Source: Alisma plantago-aquatica (taxonomy: Eukaryota > Streptophyta > Magnoliopsida > Alismatales > Alismataceae). From it: a stretch of 64,000 nucleotides of DNA. A program made the translations under genes and the position numbers. Below the pieces are notes generated by a model, which did not search any database, had not been told where the DNA came from, and saw nothing but the letters and a program-made list of their open reading frames with translations. Shown piece after piece: positions 43,800-56,088 of the stretch. How positions within the stretch are numbered: the first letter of the stretch is position 1; the number at the start of each line of letters is the position of its first letter. The stretch covers positions 472,628,879-472,692,878 of the forward strand of contig OY856413.1 of the NCBI GenBank assembly GCA_963693085.1, read 5' to 3'.

Positions 43800-45581
43800 T
43801 AATTGGATCATAGATTCAGGTGCGACTTAGCATATGAATAGTATGCCCCATCTTTTAACCACATTTGATTAATTTATCCCTCACTCCTTTGTCACCATGG
43901 TGAATAGGTCAGTTAAATGAGTAACTCAGTGTGGCACTATTCCTATCTCTTCTAGAGTCAAATTTATTGATATCCACTTTGTTCTAAGCTTTCCATAAAA
44001 CTTTACGTCTGCAGCAAAAATTGTTGATTCTCTCAAATGTTTTTAAATTTTTGGCCCATTTGGTTTTATTTTATAGGATTGGAGGAATTTGACGACGATT
44101 GGGTGGGCAGTATGCTATGGTGATCTCTACTATTTCTCTACCCTCCCTCCATCCTACTATGAGCCCTTCTTGCCTCCACGCCAGTTCAGCTGCATCTATA
44201 TCATGGCCATTTACCTTTGGACAAGTTTAAACTATTAGACAATTCTTTATCTTTCTATTCTTCCATTCAATGTAATGCCTGTCAGCTAGGAAAACACCAT
44301 CGTGTGTCCTTCCTGAACCATATTTGTAAACAATCATCTCGTATATTTGAATTCGTTCATATTGATGTTTGTGGTCCATTTAGGAGTACTAGTTACAATG
44401 ACTATATCTATTTACTTACATATATGGATGATTGTTCTAGAATGATAAGGCTTTACTTACTTTGTAGTTGTGGTGAAGTATTTATATTAATTCGTGAGTT
44501 TCACAAATTGGTTTCAGTTCAATTTTCAACGTCTATCAAAATTCTTCAAACTGACAACGCCCTTGAATATACCCAAAAGGTTGTCTCTTCCTTTTTTTGT
44601 TATGTAGAAATGATTTATCAACGCTCATGCGCATACTCTCCACAACAAGATGGCATAACCAAGCATAAAATTTGGCATTTACTTGACATTACACGATCTG
44701 TTCTCATTCATGCCAACCCGTCTAAGCCTTTTTGGCCTGATGCAGTCCCTACAGCTTGCTTTCTTATTAATTGCCAACCTTCCTCTAATCTTGGGAAGTG
44801 CACTCCTTTTTTCATTATTTACCCTCAATCCACATTTTTCCCTCTACCATCTCAAGTTTTTAGTTGTGTTGCCTTTGTTCATAATTTTGATCCCAAGGTT
44901 GACAAGCTTTCCCCCAGAGCTATTTGAATCGTATTTCTCAGCTATCCTTGTTCTCAAAAAGGATACAAATGTCTTAGAACCTAAATTTAGTAGAATTTAT
45001 ATCTCTACATATGTCACCTTTCATGAGGATGGAATCTTATTTTTATCCAGCTCACCCTCCATTGATCATATTGATACTATAGTCTCATTTCATGATTCAT
45101 TCATCCCTAGAAGAGCACCACCATCTCCATTATCCACAACACCAAATCAACACATGGAAGATGAGTCACCAGCTACATCTGCTTCGTCATTGTTAGTTCC
45201 TAACCAATCCAATCTATCATTGGTACTACGCAAAGGTATACACTCTTGCACTATCAAGCATCCCATTACCAACACTTATTGTCTAGCACGTCTTTTTTCT
45301 TCTGTCTCATCCTTTGCTACAATCTTGGACACAACATATGTTTCTAAGTGTCTAACAGATGCTTTGTGTGACGAAAAGCTACCATGATAGAAGAAATGCG
45401 GGCTCTCCACAAAAACAAGATATGTGATCTTATGACTCCATCAGTAGGAAAAACTATTGTAGGTTGTCGATGGGTTTTCTCTGTAAAGTATAAGTCGGAT
45501 GGTTTTTCTAAATGACTCAAGGCACACCTATTTGCCAAAGGATTCACCCAAACCTTTGGCATTGATTACTTTGAGACATTC
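43800..45581 (+). pseudogene. pol: copia pol, first half: protease, integrase, RT start
   Basis: Protease: NWIIDSGAT (43801-43827), followed by a stop in place of the usual His. Integrase: a mostly open frame at 44217-44927, with CNACQLGKHHR, FVHIDVCGPF (first Asp) and LQTDNALEY (second Asp). At the expected catalytic Glu (usually NGVAERKNRHLLD) it reads DGITKHKIWHLLD, so Glu is Lys. After a frameshift near 44925 comes the FLGY...KGYK-type segment, here with VTFHED. RT start: EEMRALHKNKICDL, GKTIVGCRWVF, KGFTQTFGIDYFETF, where element 2 interrupts. Confidence 0.85.
45577..45581 (+). repeat. target duplication of element 2, left copy
   Basis: CATTC; the right copy at 60795-60799 is AATTC (one change). 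It falls within the codons for ETFSP of the copia RT. Confidence 0.7.
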
Positions 45582-46032
45582 TGTGACGTCTGTCTCAGAA
45601 AACGAGATCAACGAATGCAGAAGCGATTAATTAGCAGTGGAATTACTGAAAATCACTAAAAATTGAAAAATTTTGTAAAGAGAACCTCAAACGGTAAAAC
45701 TCTTACATAAAGAAACAAGATAAGTTGTTTACAAACTGATTCATCATTACATCTCTGTAATATCTCATCTCGACGGTTACAACATCAACGGCCATGTTAA
45801 TTGTACAAGGCAAGATACAAAAATCTCGAGGTTTTACGCCAAAAATCTCAGATCTACTTTAAACAAATATTGACTCCTAGGACCTGAGAGTATAGAGACG
45901 ACACATAGGACATTCTATCTAAGACTCGACAGACAGTGTCTCCACCTAAGGATCACTGTTGTCCCTGATGTTGTTGTTGATTCTGTTGTTGTTGCTCACC
46001 CACTGAAGGGTTCCTTCATCCTCGGCGTCTAC

Positions 46033-49000
46033 CTAAAAAGTCGAATCCCACGGGGGTGAGACAATTGAATAATTGTCCCAGTGAGAGTTATAACTCTCCT
46101 CCAGAATCATTGTTATTGCAATAATGGAATAGCATTGAACAATAGAACTATAAACATTCAACAGTAGGTAAAACAGTGCATAAGCTAAGTAGAAAAGTAT
46201 TTCATAAGCAATCATTTCGATTATAACTTGATTGGATGACAAGACATATATCAATAAGGAATATGAAGAATATATATACTAGTTATTCAACTAGAGTACT
46301 ATAAACAATGTAACATCATTAATTGTTTCTCGTAGTTCAACCTAAGCAGTTATGCTATACGAATGATTACATCTTTCAAACATATTTATGCCCTGAGGAG
46401 ATGAGATACACCTCTCGTACTCCAACCGACCATTACGAAATCGCAATCGGTACCATACATAGGTCATCATAAGAGTTGAATTCCTATGACCTCACCTTCC
46501 TCAGTCAGTGTGAGGATCATCATGCAAGACATCTTGTGTCTCTGCCATAATAACTTTCCAGGGCATTCTGGCAACTTCGCTATTAGAGTTATAGTGGTGT
46601 GTTGTACTCTCTTTGCCATCAAGGGATTCCTTATTTATCTCTCATCAATGCGGCATTAACAACATCATCGGGAGATTAGTGATATATCATCCCGGCATAA
46701 ACATATAATGAAGGATTGAGAGATTAAATGTACATCTCACATCAATTCCCACATTAGGACGTAAGGATATTTGTGTCCATAACCCCCACATACTCAAAAG
46801 TATGCTCTCCAGGAGTTCCCTTAGGAAAACCTGTTTCACCATCATTTAACTTCTAACAATGATGGATCTATGGTCAGGGCTCTACATGATATCATTATAC
46901 TTGATTATTTAAGTACATTATGGCATTCTTTTAGCATCAGGCATGTTTTCAAACATAAACCAATAAGACAATTTCTATAAAGAAAGAGTATTATTTGTAT
47001 CAAGTTTATATCACATATTGTTAACATTGGGATATCAATTCTTAACCATCTCATCATTATGATTCAGGAATATGGGTATTCAAACCCTTAGATCATCAAA
47101 ACACTTGTTACCAAGTAACATATTGATGACTTGATGGCAATACAGATATTTCTCATGGCTCATATAGCCTGTCAATCTCATATGTTACCTCTTACTAGGT
47201 AATATAGCATGTCATTACTTTCAAAACTCATAGAGTGCTTTCAATGAATATGACATAATAACCCTTACCTGTCTATTATCACTTCTTTATAAAGACCTGC
47301 ATGACTAACACAATTGATAACATGCACATTATATCTATATCAGCACAATACAAATTATTTCCAAGTCAAGTATAGAACACAACGACCGTGCTCTCTTGCA
47401 CGATCATGCTACAGAAGATATACCATGATCGTGTTACATCACCACGGTTGATTTCTAGGGTTAGGGTTTCTTGTTCAATTTAAATAGGGTTATTCCACCC
47501 TTATAGCCTAGACAGGCATAGTGATTCCTCATTTCATAATTCATTCATAGAATTTCATGCTCGAAAGCGTAACCCAGAATTAGGGTTTACTGTTCACACC
47601 ATCACATTTCCCTAGATTAGGGTTTACTATTCACATTACATCACATTACCCTAGATTAGGGTTTGCTATCCTCATTTATTAGGATTACATCCAATAATGC
47701 TCTCAAATTAGGGTTAAGATTCATTAACCATCATAATTAGGGTTTTCATGATCTCACTATGAAGGATCATACCCTGATTAGACATATGCATACATATTGA
47801 AGGTTTATTACTTGATTATCATTCATACATGGAGTCTTCTCTCTCCTCTTTCTGACAGATGATGTTTACATCACCTTTGATTAGGCTAAGCCAATTCAAC
47901 ACTGACATCATGGGTTGTATCATTACTATTGTGGTCATTAAGGTTCACTTGATGAAAGGTTATTGGTTGTTCTATCCCATCAAGGTACCTTTCTAATGAT
48001 CACCACTGATCATGACATACATTAATTAACTAATTACTTGGTCCCTTAATCACTTTAGGTATCTATAAGGTTTAGGTTAATCAACCACTAAACCATCTTG
48101 ACCACTAAGGCATCAAACAATCTTGACCCTTTTTGACCTCAAATGGTCTTGCACACTAAACCCCCAAACGGTCTTGGACAGAGCTTGAAACTGTTTGGTG
48201 TTGTTGACCGTTTGGTCTTGTTGACTTTTGAAACCGTTTGGTAAAGTGCACACTCAAGTCCGTTTGCCCAAGATGGGGTGAAGACTGTTTGGTCATGAAG
48301 ATTGTTTGGTCAAGTTTGACTTTAAAACTGCATGGACACAACCGATCTTGAAACCGCATGAGCACCAAACGGTTTGGGATCGTTTGGTCCCAAACAGTCT
48401 TGAGACTGTTTGGTCCCAAACGGTCTTGAGACCGTTTGGAATCAAACGGTCTTGAGACCATTTGGACTCAAACAGTGTTGAGACTGTTTGGTCCAAACCA
48501 CCTCAAAATTGCATGGACCAAAAAGTGTCTCAACCACTTCAATTGCAATAGGGTTTCCAATGTTGAACCCCTCAATTGGTCATGAACTTGGTAGCCACTT
48601 ATCAATTGAGTCAATTAGGTCAACCCTCAACTGATTTGACACTTAATTGACCCTCAATTGATCATCAATTAGGGCTTGGATCGATTGGATTAAGGTTTGA
48701 AATCGATGGCCCTTCAACATACTTCAACATGAGTCTAATTGATTTGGAACCATTGAACCATCATTCAATTTGGTCATGACCTGACCCCAAACGGTCTTGG
48801 GATCATTTGGATGACCTCCAAACGGTCTTGAGACCGTTTTCTCAAGTCAACACCAAAAACTAACTCAACCAATTAAGGTTTGGCTCATTAGGTTGATCAC
48901 TAGGTCAACAATTAATTGTACTTCAACTTATTGCCTTTAAATCTTTAACCACTTAACCATAGTCAACCCTAGACCTCCAAACGGTCTTGGGTGACCCCCA

Positions 49001-49755
49001 AACGGTCTTGGGGTCGTTTGGATATCCTATAAACGGTCTTGAGACCGTTTTCTCATTACTTCATCAAAAACCAAGTCATTCACTTAAGGTTTGAACCCTA
49101 AGTTTGGTCACCAAATCAGCACTTGATTGCTCAACAACTTAATATCATTGGACCCTCAATCGGTCAACCCTACTTAACCCTAGACCTCCAAACGGTCTTA
49201 AGTGATCACCAAACGGTCTTGAGATCGTTTGGGTGATCCCCAAACAGTTTTGAAACCGTTTGGGCCACTCAACCCAAACTTCAACATGATACTATTGTTA
49301 AAATCAGCAATAGACCCGATTAGGGTTCAGGTGGTTGATGAGCCTTCAATTGGTGATTTATTTGGAATTACTTGATGATTTTTGGTAGGTGATTAGTCCA
49401 CATTATTTAAAACAGACCTCGAAATGGTCAACGCCTAGTCAACGCATCCAAACGGTCTTAGACCGTTTGCTTCTATGCGGTCTAGTGAAACCGTTTGCAT
49501 TCAAACGGTTTGAAACCGTTTGCTCCCAAACAGTTTGGCAAACCGTTTGCAAAAGTTGGGAGACCATTTGAGAAAGTTACTTTTTGGATAAACATTGGTT
49601 TTAACTTCATCATCTCCTACCTCAAGAACAGGGGTTGTTCTTCACGGAAACACTTGCAAGAACACACAAAGGTGTCTAAAGAAGAAGAATAAGCAACGTT
49701 TCTAAGAAAGAAGGATGCAATAACAAAGCTTAAGGGTTATAATTATAAAACCCGC
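46033..49755 (-). other. putative LTR-encoded intron (element 2, 3' LTR)
   Basis: Minus-strand donor-like AAAG/GCGGGTTTTATAA and acceptor-like GACTTTTTAG/GTAGACG. A palindrome, GAGAGTTATAACTCTC, lies at 46083-46098, about 50 bases before the acceptor. Confidence 0.35.
48150..49570 (-). repeat. hairpin array in element 2, 3' LTR
   Basis: Copies of CCAAACGGTC-loop-GACCGTTTGG and half-units, densest at 48370-48500 and 49440-49560, plus scattered units at 48790, 49000 and 49210. Many units are degenerate (AAACAG, AAATGG). Confidence 0.8.
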
Positions 49756-50780
49756 CTTTAGATCTGATCTAGAGCTCCAAGATTCGTAGATTTAATGGTG
49801 GATGAAGCTCTAGTGGTTGTCCAAGGTCCGTTCTTCAAGTTTTGGATGGAGAAGATGGCTAGAAAGAAGAATCGTGTGAAGAAAACTAAGAAACCAACGT
49901 TGTTTTAGGGTTTCCATCATGAATTCGAGTTAGATGATGATCCATACTTATCAAACCAACTTGGTCGTCCTTCCTCTGCTCCAGATATCCTTCTTGGTTG
50001 GCCAAAGCAAAAAGATAAGAAAAGGACTAAGGGAAACGATCCCTTGCTTTGTTGATAAGGATCCTTATATATTTTTGGATATTTTCAAGGAAAAGAAAAA
50101 GATTGTTATTTCTTTTATTTCTTAAACATATCCACTAAGGCTTGCACCATCCTTGGACACGTCTCTTCATCCTAATAACATTCAAAACTCCTCCCTTATC
50201 CAAGGTTAAAAGGAAAAGAAACCAATTACCTTACTGAGTTATATAAATATTAAAGGGCCATTTGCTTAAGTCTTGATTATTCTAGTATCAAGATTATCTT
50301 TCCTTCTTAATCATTCAAATGAGGCGCCCTCCTCATTTTATTTGCTCTACTTTATTCCAAGAAACATGATAGATACTCTAGAGGGTATATTTTACATGTT
50401 TCTCCCTATGTTTTGGGTAAATTGCACTTTACACCAAAACTAGGTTTTAAAGCACAAGGATTGCTCTACAAGCTATATCTTGGTGCTCAAGCTTGGAGAA
50501 TCCATTCCACCATATCATATTCATTCTCATGATGTCTCAACATCATAGGAACATCTTAACATGTGCAATTTGCAAGTTAACTCTTCAACTTGGGTAATTT
50601 GCACTTTAGTCCAAAATTAACAAAACACTGTTGCAACATTGTTCAAAAAGGACTGAAATAGAAATATAAGTTCCTCAAAAGCTTTAATTACATTTCATAA
50701 GACAACCACAAACATTTAATCACATATTTAAGCAAAACACCTAGGGTTAGTACATAACCCAGGTCAGGGATGTTACAAAT

Positions 50781-50793
50781 TATCCACCCCTTA
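50781..50793 (-). promoter_or_regulatory. polypurine tract of element 2
   Basis: Minus-strand AAGGGGTGGATAA just inside the 3' LTR. Confidence 0.7.
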
Positions 50794-50826
50794 CAAGGAT
50801 TTCATCCTCAAAATCAACAAAACATA

Positions 50827-53800
50827 TTAAGAGAAAAGAGTAGGGTATTTCCTTCTCATATCTTCCTCTAGTTCCCACGTGGCTTCTTCAATAACATGGT
50901 GATTCCAGAGGACTTTCACCAGACTTATATCTTTCTTTTTCAGCTTCTTAATTCTTCTATCAAGGATCGACACAGGTCCTTCAACATAAGATACATCATC
51001 ATTCAATTCTACTTCCATAGGTTGCAGAATTGATTTTGTATCAGGATGACATTTCCTAAGCATGGACATGTGGAACACATGGTGTAACCTCTGTAGCTCT
51101 GGTGGTAATTCTAGCTTATAAGCTACCTTCCCAATCTGTTCAATGATTGGATAAGGCCCCATAAACCTAGGAGCTAACTTCCCTTTCCTTACAAATCTCA
51201 AAACTCCTTTCCAAGGTGAGACTTTGAGGTACACTCTGTTTCCTATCTGGAATTCTAAAGGTCTATGACGCTTATCAGCGTAAGACTTCTGCCTATCATG
51301 TGCAGTCTTTATTTGTTGTTGTATTACTTTAATCTTCTCGGTGGTCTACTACACAAGATCAGGACCTAAAAGTTGATATTCACCAGTTCCATACCAACAT
51401 AGGGGTGATCTACAACGTCTACCATACAAAGCTTCATAAGGTGTCATGTCAATGTTATGTTGATAGTTGTTGTTGTAGGCAAACTCTATCAAGCTTAGGT
51501 GCAGATCCCAACTCCCTGTAAACTGAAGAACACATGCTCTAAGCAAGTCTTCTAAAGTTTGTATAGTCCTTTCTGATTGTCCATCAGTCTGTGGATGAAA
51601 GTCTGTACTAAACCTTAACTGTGTGCCTAAAGCTTTATGAAGTCGCTCCCAAAAATGACTCATAAACTAGGGATCTCTATTAGAAATAATGGTAACTGGG
51701 ACCCCATGTAGCTGCACTATCTCATCAACATATAACTGTGTTAGCTTCTCAGCAGAATAGGTTGTTTTGATAGGTAAGAAATGTGTTGTCTTCATCAATC
51801 TATCAACTATTACCCAGATGGAATCATGTCCTTTGGTAGTCCTGGGTAGACCAACCACAAAGTCCATGGTTACATGATCCCACTTCCACTGTGGTATGGG
51901 CAAAGGTTGCATTGTCCCTGTAGGCTTCTGGTGTTCAGCTTTAACTTGCTGACACATAGGACACCACATAAAAAACTCAGCAACGTCTTTCTTCAAACCA
52001 GGCCACCAATACATATCTTTCAAGTTTCAATACATCTTGGTGCTTCCTAGATGCATAGCATACATTGAAGAATGAGCTTCTTCCAGGACTAACTTTCTCA
52101 AGTTATCCACATCAGGCACTATCATCCTACCATGATAACAGGCTACTTGATCATCTGAGTCATGGAAACCATCTGGTTTCTCACTACCATACTTTGATCT
52201 AATCAGTTGAACCGCAGCATCAACTTGTTGTGCCTCCTTGATCTGCTGTCTCAGAGTAGGTTTTATATGCATCTCAGCTAACAACCCGACTAACAATGAC
52301 ACTTTTAACTGTACATTGTCTTGCCTTAAGGAGATAAGCATATCCCTCCTAGAGCATACCAAGGAATTCAGTTGTGCTATATCCAAAGTTGGTGTTGTTT
52401 ATTTCCTACTCAAAGCATTAGCAACCACATTGGCCTTCCCTGGACGATAATCAATCGTACAATCGTAGTCCTTGATTAACTCCATCCAGCGGCATTGCCT
52501 CATGTTAAGCTCATGTTGAGAAAAGATATACTTAAGATTCTTATGGTCTGTGAAAATCTGGAATGTCTCTCCATAAAGATAATGTCTCCAGATCTTCAAG
52601 GCATGAACTATAGCAGCTAGCTCTAGATCGTATGTCGGATAATTCTCCTCGTGTTTCTTAAGCTATCAGGAAGCAAAAGAAATCACATGGTTATCCTGCA
52701 TTAACACACATCCAAGTCCATTCTAGAAGCATCACAGAAAACTATATATCCTTTCCCTTGCTCAGGTAACACAAGCACAGGTGCACTTGTCAACCTTTCC
52801 TTCAAAAACTGAAACGATTGTTGACACTTATTACTCCAAACAAAAGGAACATCCTTCCTGGTCAACTTAGTCAAGGGTAAATCTATAGAACTGAAGTTCT
52901 TAATGAACCTCCGGTAATAGCCTGCCAACCCTAAGAAACTACGGATCTCCGTCGGTGTCTTCGGAGGCTCCCATAGCAGAACAGATTCTACCTTTTTAGG
53001 GCCAACATGTATACCTGAAGCAGATATTACATGTCTAAGGAAAGATACTTCTGGTAACCAGAACTCACACTTGCTAAACTTAGCATATAACTTATGTTCT
53101 CTTAGCAAGGTTAGAGTCTGACGAAGATGTTGATCGTGCTGCTGAGCATCCCTACTGTAGATCAGAATGTCATCTATGAAGACAACAACACATTGATCGA
53201 GAAAAGGTCGGAAGATTCTGTTCATGAGTTCCATAAATGCAGCTGGTGCATTAGTTAGTCCAAATGACATAAATGTGAACTCATAGTGACCATACCTTGT
53301 CCTAAAGGCAAACGTGGGTATGTCACTATCCTTAATACGCAACTGGTGATATCCCGACCTCAAATCTATTTTTGAGAAAACGGTTGCACCTCGCAACTGG
53401 TCAAAGAGATCATCAATCCTCGGTAGAGGATACTTATTTTTTATAGTTACTTTATTTAACTGCCTGTAATCAATGCACAACCGCATTGACCCATCTTTCT
53501 TTTTAACAAAGAGGACTGGAGCACCACAAGGTGAAGTACTCGGTCGGATGAAACCCTTCTCAAGCAACTCTTTTAGTTGTTTCTTGAGTTCTGTCATCTC
53601 AGCAGGCGCCATCCTATATGGTGTTTGTGCTATAGGTTGCGTATTTGGAATTAAATTGATCTCAAAATCAATCTCCCGAGGCGGTGGTACACCTGGAAGT
53701 TCTTCAGGAAATACATCTTCAAATTCCCTGACTACCAAAACTTCGGCAGGATTAGGACTCTCCATGGTAGTATCTACCACATGTGCCAAGAATGCATAAC

Positions 53801-54190
53801 ATCCTTGCCTCGTCAGCTTCTCAGCAACCATAGCTGACACAAGACAGGTGGGTAGAATCTTTCTCTCTCCTTGAAACATCCACGTGTCACTATCATCAAT
53901 GAACACAGCTTGCTTGGACTCACAATCCAAGACAACCTTATACCTTTCTAAGGTATCCATCCCAAGGATTATATCAAATCCATGCATCTCAAGTGGTATA
54001 AGATCCACTTGAATGCGATGTTCAGAAAAGAAGAGAATGCAAGGAGAACATATCTCCTACAACACAACCGATCCCATCAACGGAATTTCTAACAACAAAC
54101 TATCTGCTCTATGACTTATAGTCAGATTACAGTCAAGAATCATTCTTCAAGTGATAAAGGAGTGCGTAGCACCCATATCAATTAAAACAG
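50827..54190 (-). pseudogene. pol: pol of element 2: protease, RT, RNase H, integrase, chromodomain; broken in several places
   Basis: Protease near 54177 reads LIDMGATHSFI: the active-site D-T/S-G has become D-M-G, and a stop follows shortly. RT is in a clean 435-codon frame from 54008 ([24 protein letters not shown], catalytic FIDD intact), which ends at a frameshift in RNase H after FCDAS. RNase H resumes at 52599 (FTDHKN; ADALS changed to ANALS). Stops at 52387, 52024, 51664 and 51346 cut the integrase, although its zinc pair (CPMCQ) and core (MDFVVGLP, ISNRDP for SDRGP, QSERT) are recognisable; the second catalytic Asp has become Asn. The chromodomain (50827-50970) is intact in outline. 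It would not give a working polyprotein. Confidence 0.9.
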
Positions 54191-54469
54191 ATACAACGCA
54201 AGATGTAGAAATATCAGAATATAATAATTCCATCTGACCTACCACAACCCGAGGGTTGATCACTGCCTCAGGTGGATTCATTACATAGAATCTTGCCATT
54301 GCCTGTGGTTGTTTCGGTGTCCGTTGACCTGGTGTCGATGATCCAGCTTGGGACGCTTGTCCATGTCCTCTAGCTCCTCCTGGAAACTGTCTCCTTTTAG
54401 AACCTTACTGACTCTGCCTTTGAGGTTGAGTTACACTCACTTCTCTGGCTCTGTAATCTTTCATCAGAT

Positions 54470-55499
54470 GTCCCATCTTTCCACATATGTAACAACTTTT
54501 GTTTAGTTTTTGTGGTCTGGGTGGTCCTGTAACCGACATAGATGCTGAGCTACGAGCTCCTTCTAGCGGTAAACTTCATCCTCTACCCCTATTTGACGTC
54601 CATTGCGTCTGGGTACTGGATCTAGGTGGTGGTGTAGGTACAGAAAAACTAGGTTTCTAAAAACTAGGTTTCTTGAAACCTTTAGATGAAGATCCTTAAA
54701 ATTGAGGATACATATTCTTGTTCTTGGTCTATCTCTTTTCTGCCACAGACCTCTCTACCCTTCTAACAAATTCCACAAATGTAGCAAACCTTTCCCTATT
54801 CTCCAGAGCAGATACAGGGGTGGTCAACTCAGCGTTTAACCCCTTCTCAAAACGTCTAATCCTTTCTTCATCGGTGGTTGCCATGTGTGGATAGAACTGC
54901 AAAAGCTCCATGAACTTAGCCTCATATTCGCTAATGTTTATAGGTCCCTGCCTTAACCTCTCAAACCGAGAGATTTTCTCATCCAAGAACGTCTTAGGGA
55001 AGTATCTGTTGATAAATTCCTGTCAGAAAACTTCCCATGCAACTTCCACACCTGCCCTTTTCTGTTCTTCCATGGTCCACCAATGACCAGCACTCCCCTT
55101 GAGAAGATACACAGCATGCCTAACCTTCTCAGCTTCTGGGATGTTTAGAATTCTAAAGTCCTTCTCTAGTTCAGTTAGCCACAAATCAGCATCTGCTCAG
55201 TCAGCTGTTCCAGCATACTCTGTGGCTCCAACCCGGCGAAGTCATTCAAACATCTTGTCGGTTCCTTGTCCTTCTGGATGAGTAGGTGCCCTAGGTGTAG
55301 GTATAGGCATCCTATCAGTCATATGTGTCATGGCAGTCATAAACTGCCCAAACATGGCTTGGACGGCTGGGTTCCCCATGTCAGTTGGATTGAACTGGGG
55401 TAGTTCAGGCACAGGTTCTTCTCTTTCTAGGTTTCTTGCACCTCTTCTGGGTGCAGCAGCACTACTCTCTGCAACGTGTTCCTCGTGTGGTCCAGACAT
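54470..55499 (-). pseudogene. gag: gag of element 2, broken
   Basis: Starts at the ATG at 55499 with MSGPHEEHVAESSAAAPRRG and runs 85 codons to a TGA. The core continues in frame with further stops: TEYAGTAD, ADADLWLTELEKDF, KVRHAVYLLKGSAGHWW, FINRYFPKTFLDEKISRFE. A clean stretch follows at 54729-54986 (EYEAKFMELLQFYPHM, FEKGLNAELTTPV). The zinc knuckle (about 54470-54510) reads CYICGKMGHLMKDY, with Tyr in place of the last Cys, as in element 3. Stops replace Arg (CGA) and Trp codons. Confidence 0.85.
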
Positions 55500-55634
55500 C
55501 CTTAGTTTTATCTTCTCCTCCTAAATGAGCAGAAGACACTATAAGATATACTAGAAGACACTAGAACAGACTCAACAACCTAAGTCATATGTCTCTGTAG
55601 ACTTAGCGAACCTAGAGCTCTAATACCACTAAAT
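55500..55634 (-). other. untranslated leader between primer site and gag of element 2
   Basis: 135 bases from the LTR end to the gag ATG; contains the primer site at 55615-55628. No upstream ATG of note. Confidence 0.6.
55615..55628 (-). promoter_or_regulatory. primer binding site of element 2
   Basis: TGGTATTAGAGCTC, one mismatch from the initiator-Met complement over the first 12 bases, six bases inside the 5' LTR. Confidence 0.8.
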
Positions 55635-56088
55635 TGTGACGTCTGTCTCAAAAAACAAGATCAATGAATGCAGAAGCGATTAATTAGCAGTGAAATTACT
55701 GAAAATAACTAAAAATTAAAACTTTTTGTAAAGAGAACCTCAAACGGTAAAACTCTTACATAAAGAAACAAGATAAGTTGTTTACAAACTAATTCATCAT
55801 TACATATCTGTAATATCTCATCTCGAGGGTTACAACATCAACTACCATGTTAACTATACAAGGCAAGATACAAAAATCTCAAGGTTTTACGCCAAAAATC
55901 TCAGATCTACTTTAAACATCTACTGACTCCTAGGACCTGAGAGTACAGAGATGACACATAGGACATTCTATCTAAGACTTGACAGATAGTGTCTCCACCT
56001 GAGGATCATTGTTGTCCCTGATGTTGCTGCTGCAGCTGTTGTTGTTGTTGCTCACCCACTGAAGGGTTTCTTCGTCCTCAGCGTCTAC

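Larger units (their letters stand above)
45582..50777 (-). repeat. 3' LTR of element 2 (5.2 kb)
   Basis: Minus-strand start TGTAACATCCCTGACC at 50777. TATA box at about 50065-50072, telo-box repeats at 47575-47700, hairpin array at 48150-49570, acceptor-like box at 46033. Its donor-like box reads AAAG/GCGGG, the only one of the five LTRs with GC. Confidence 0.9.
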
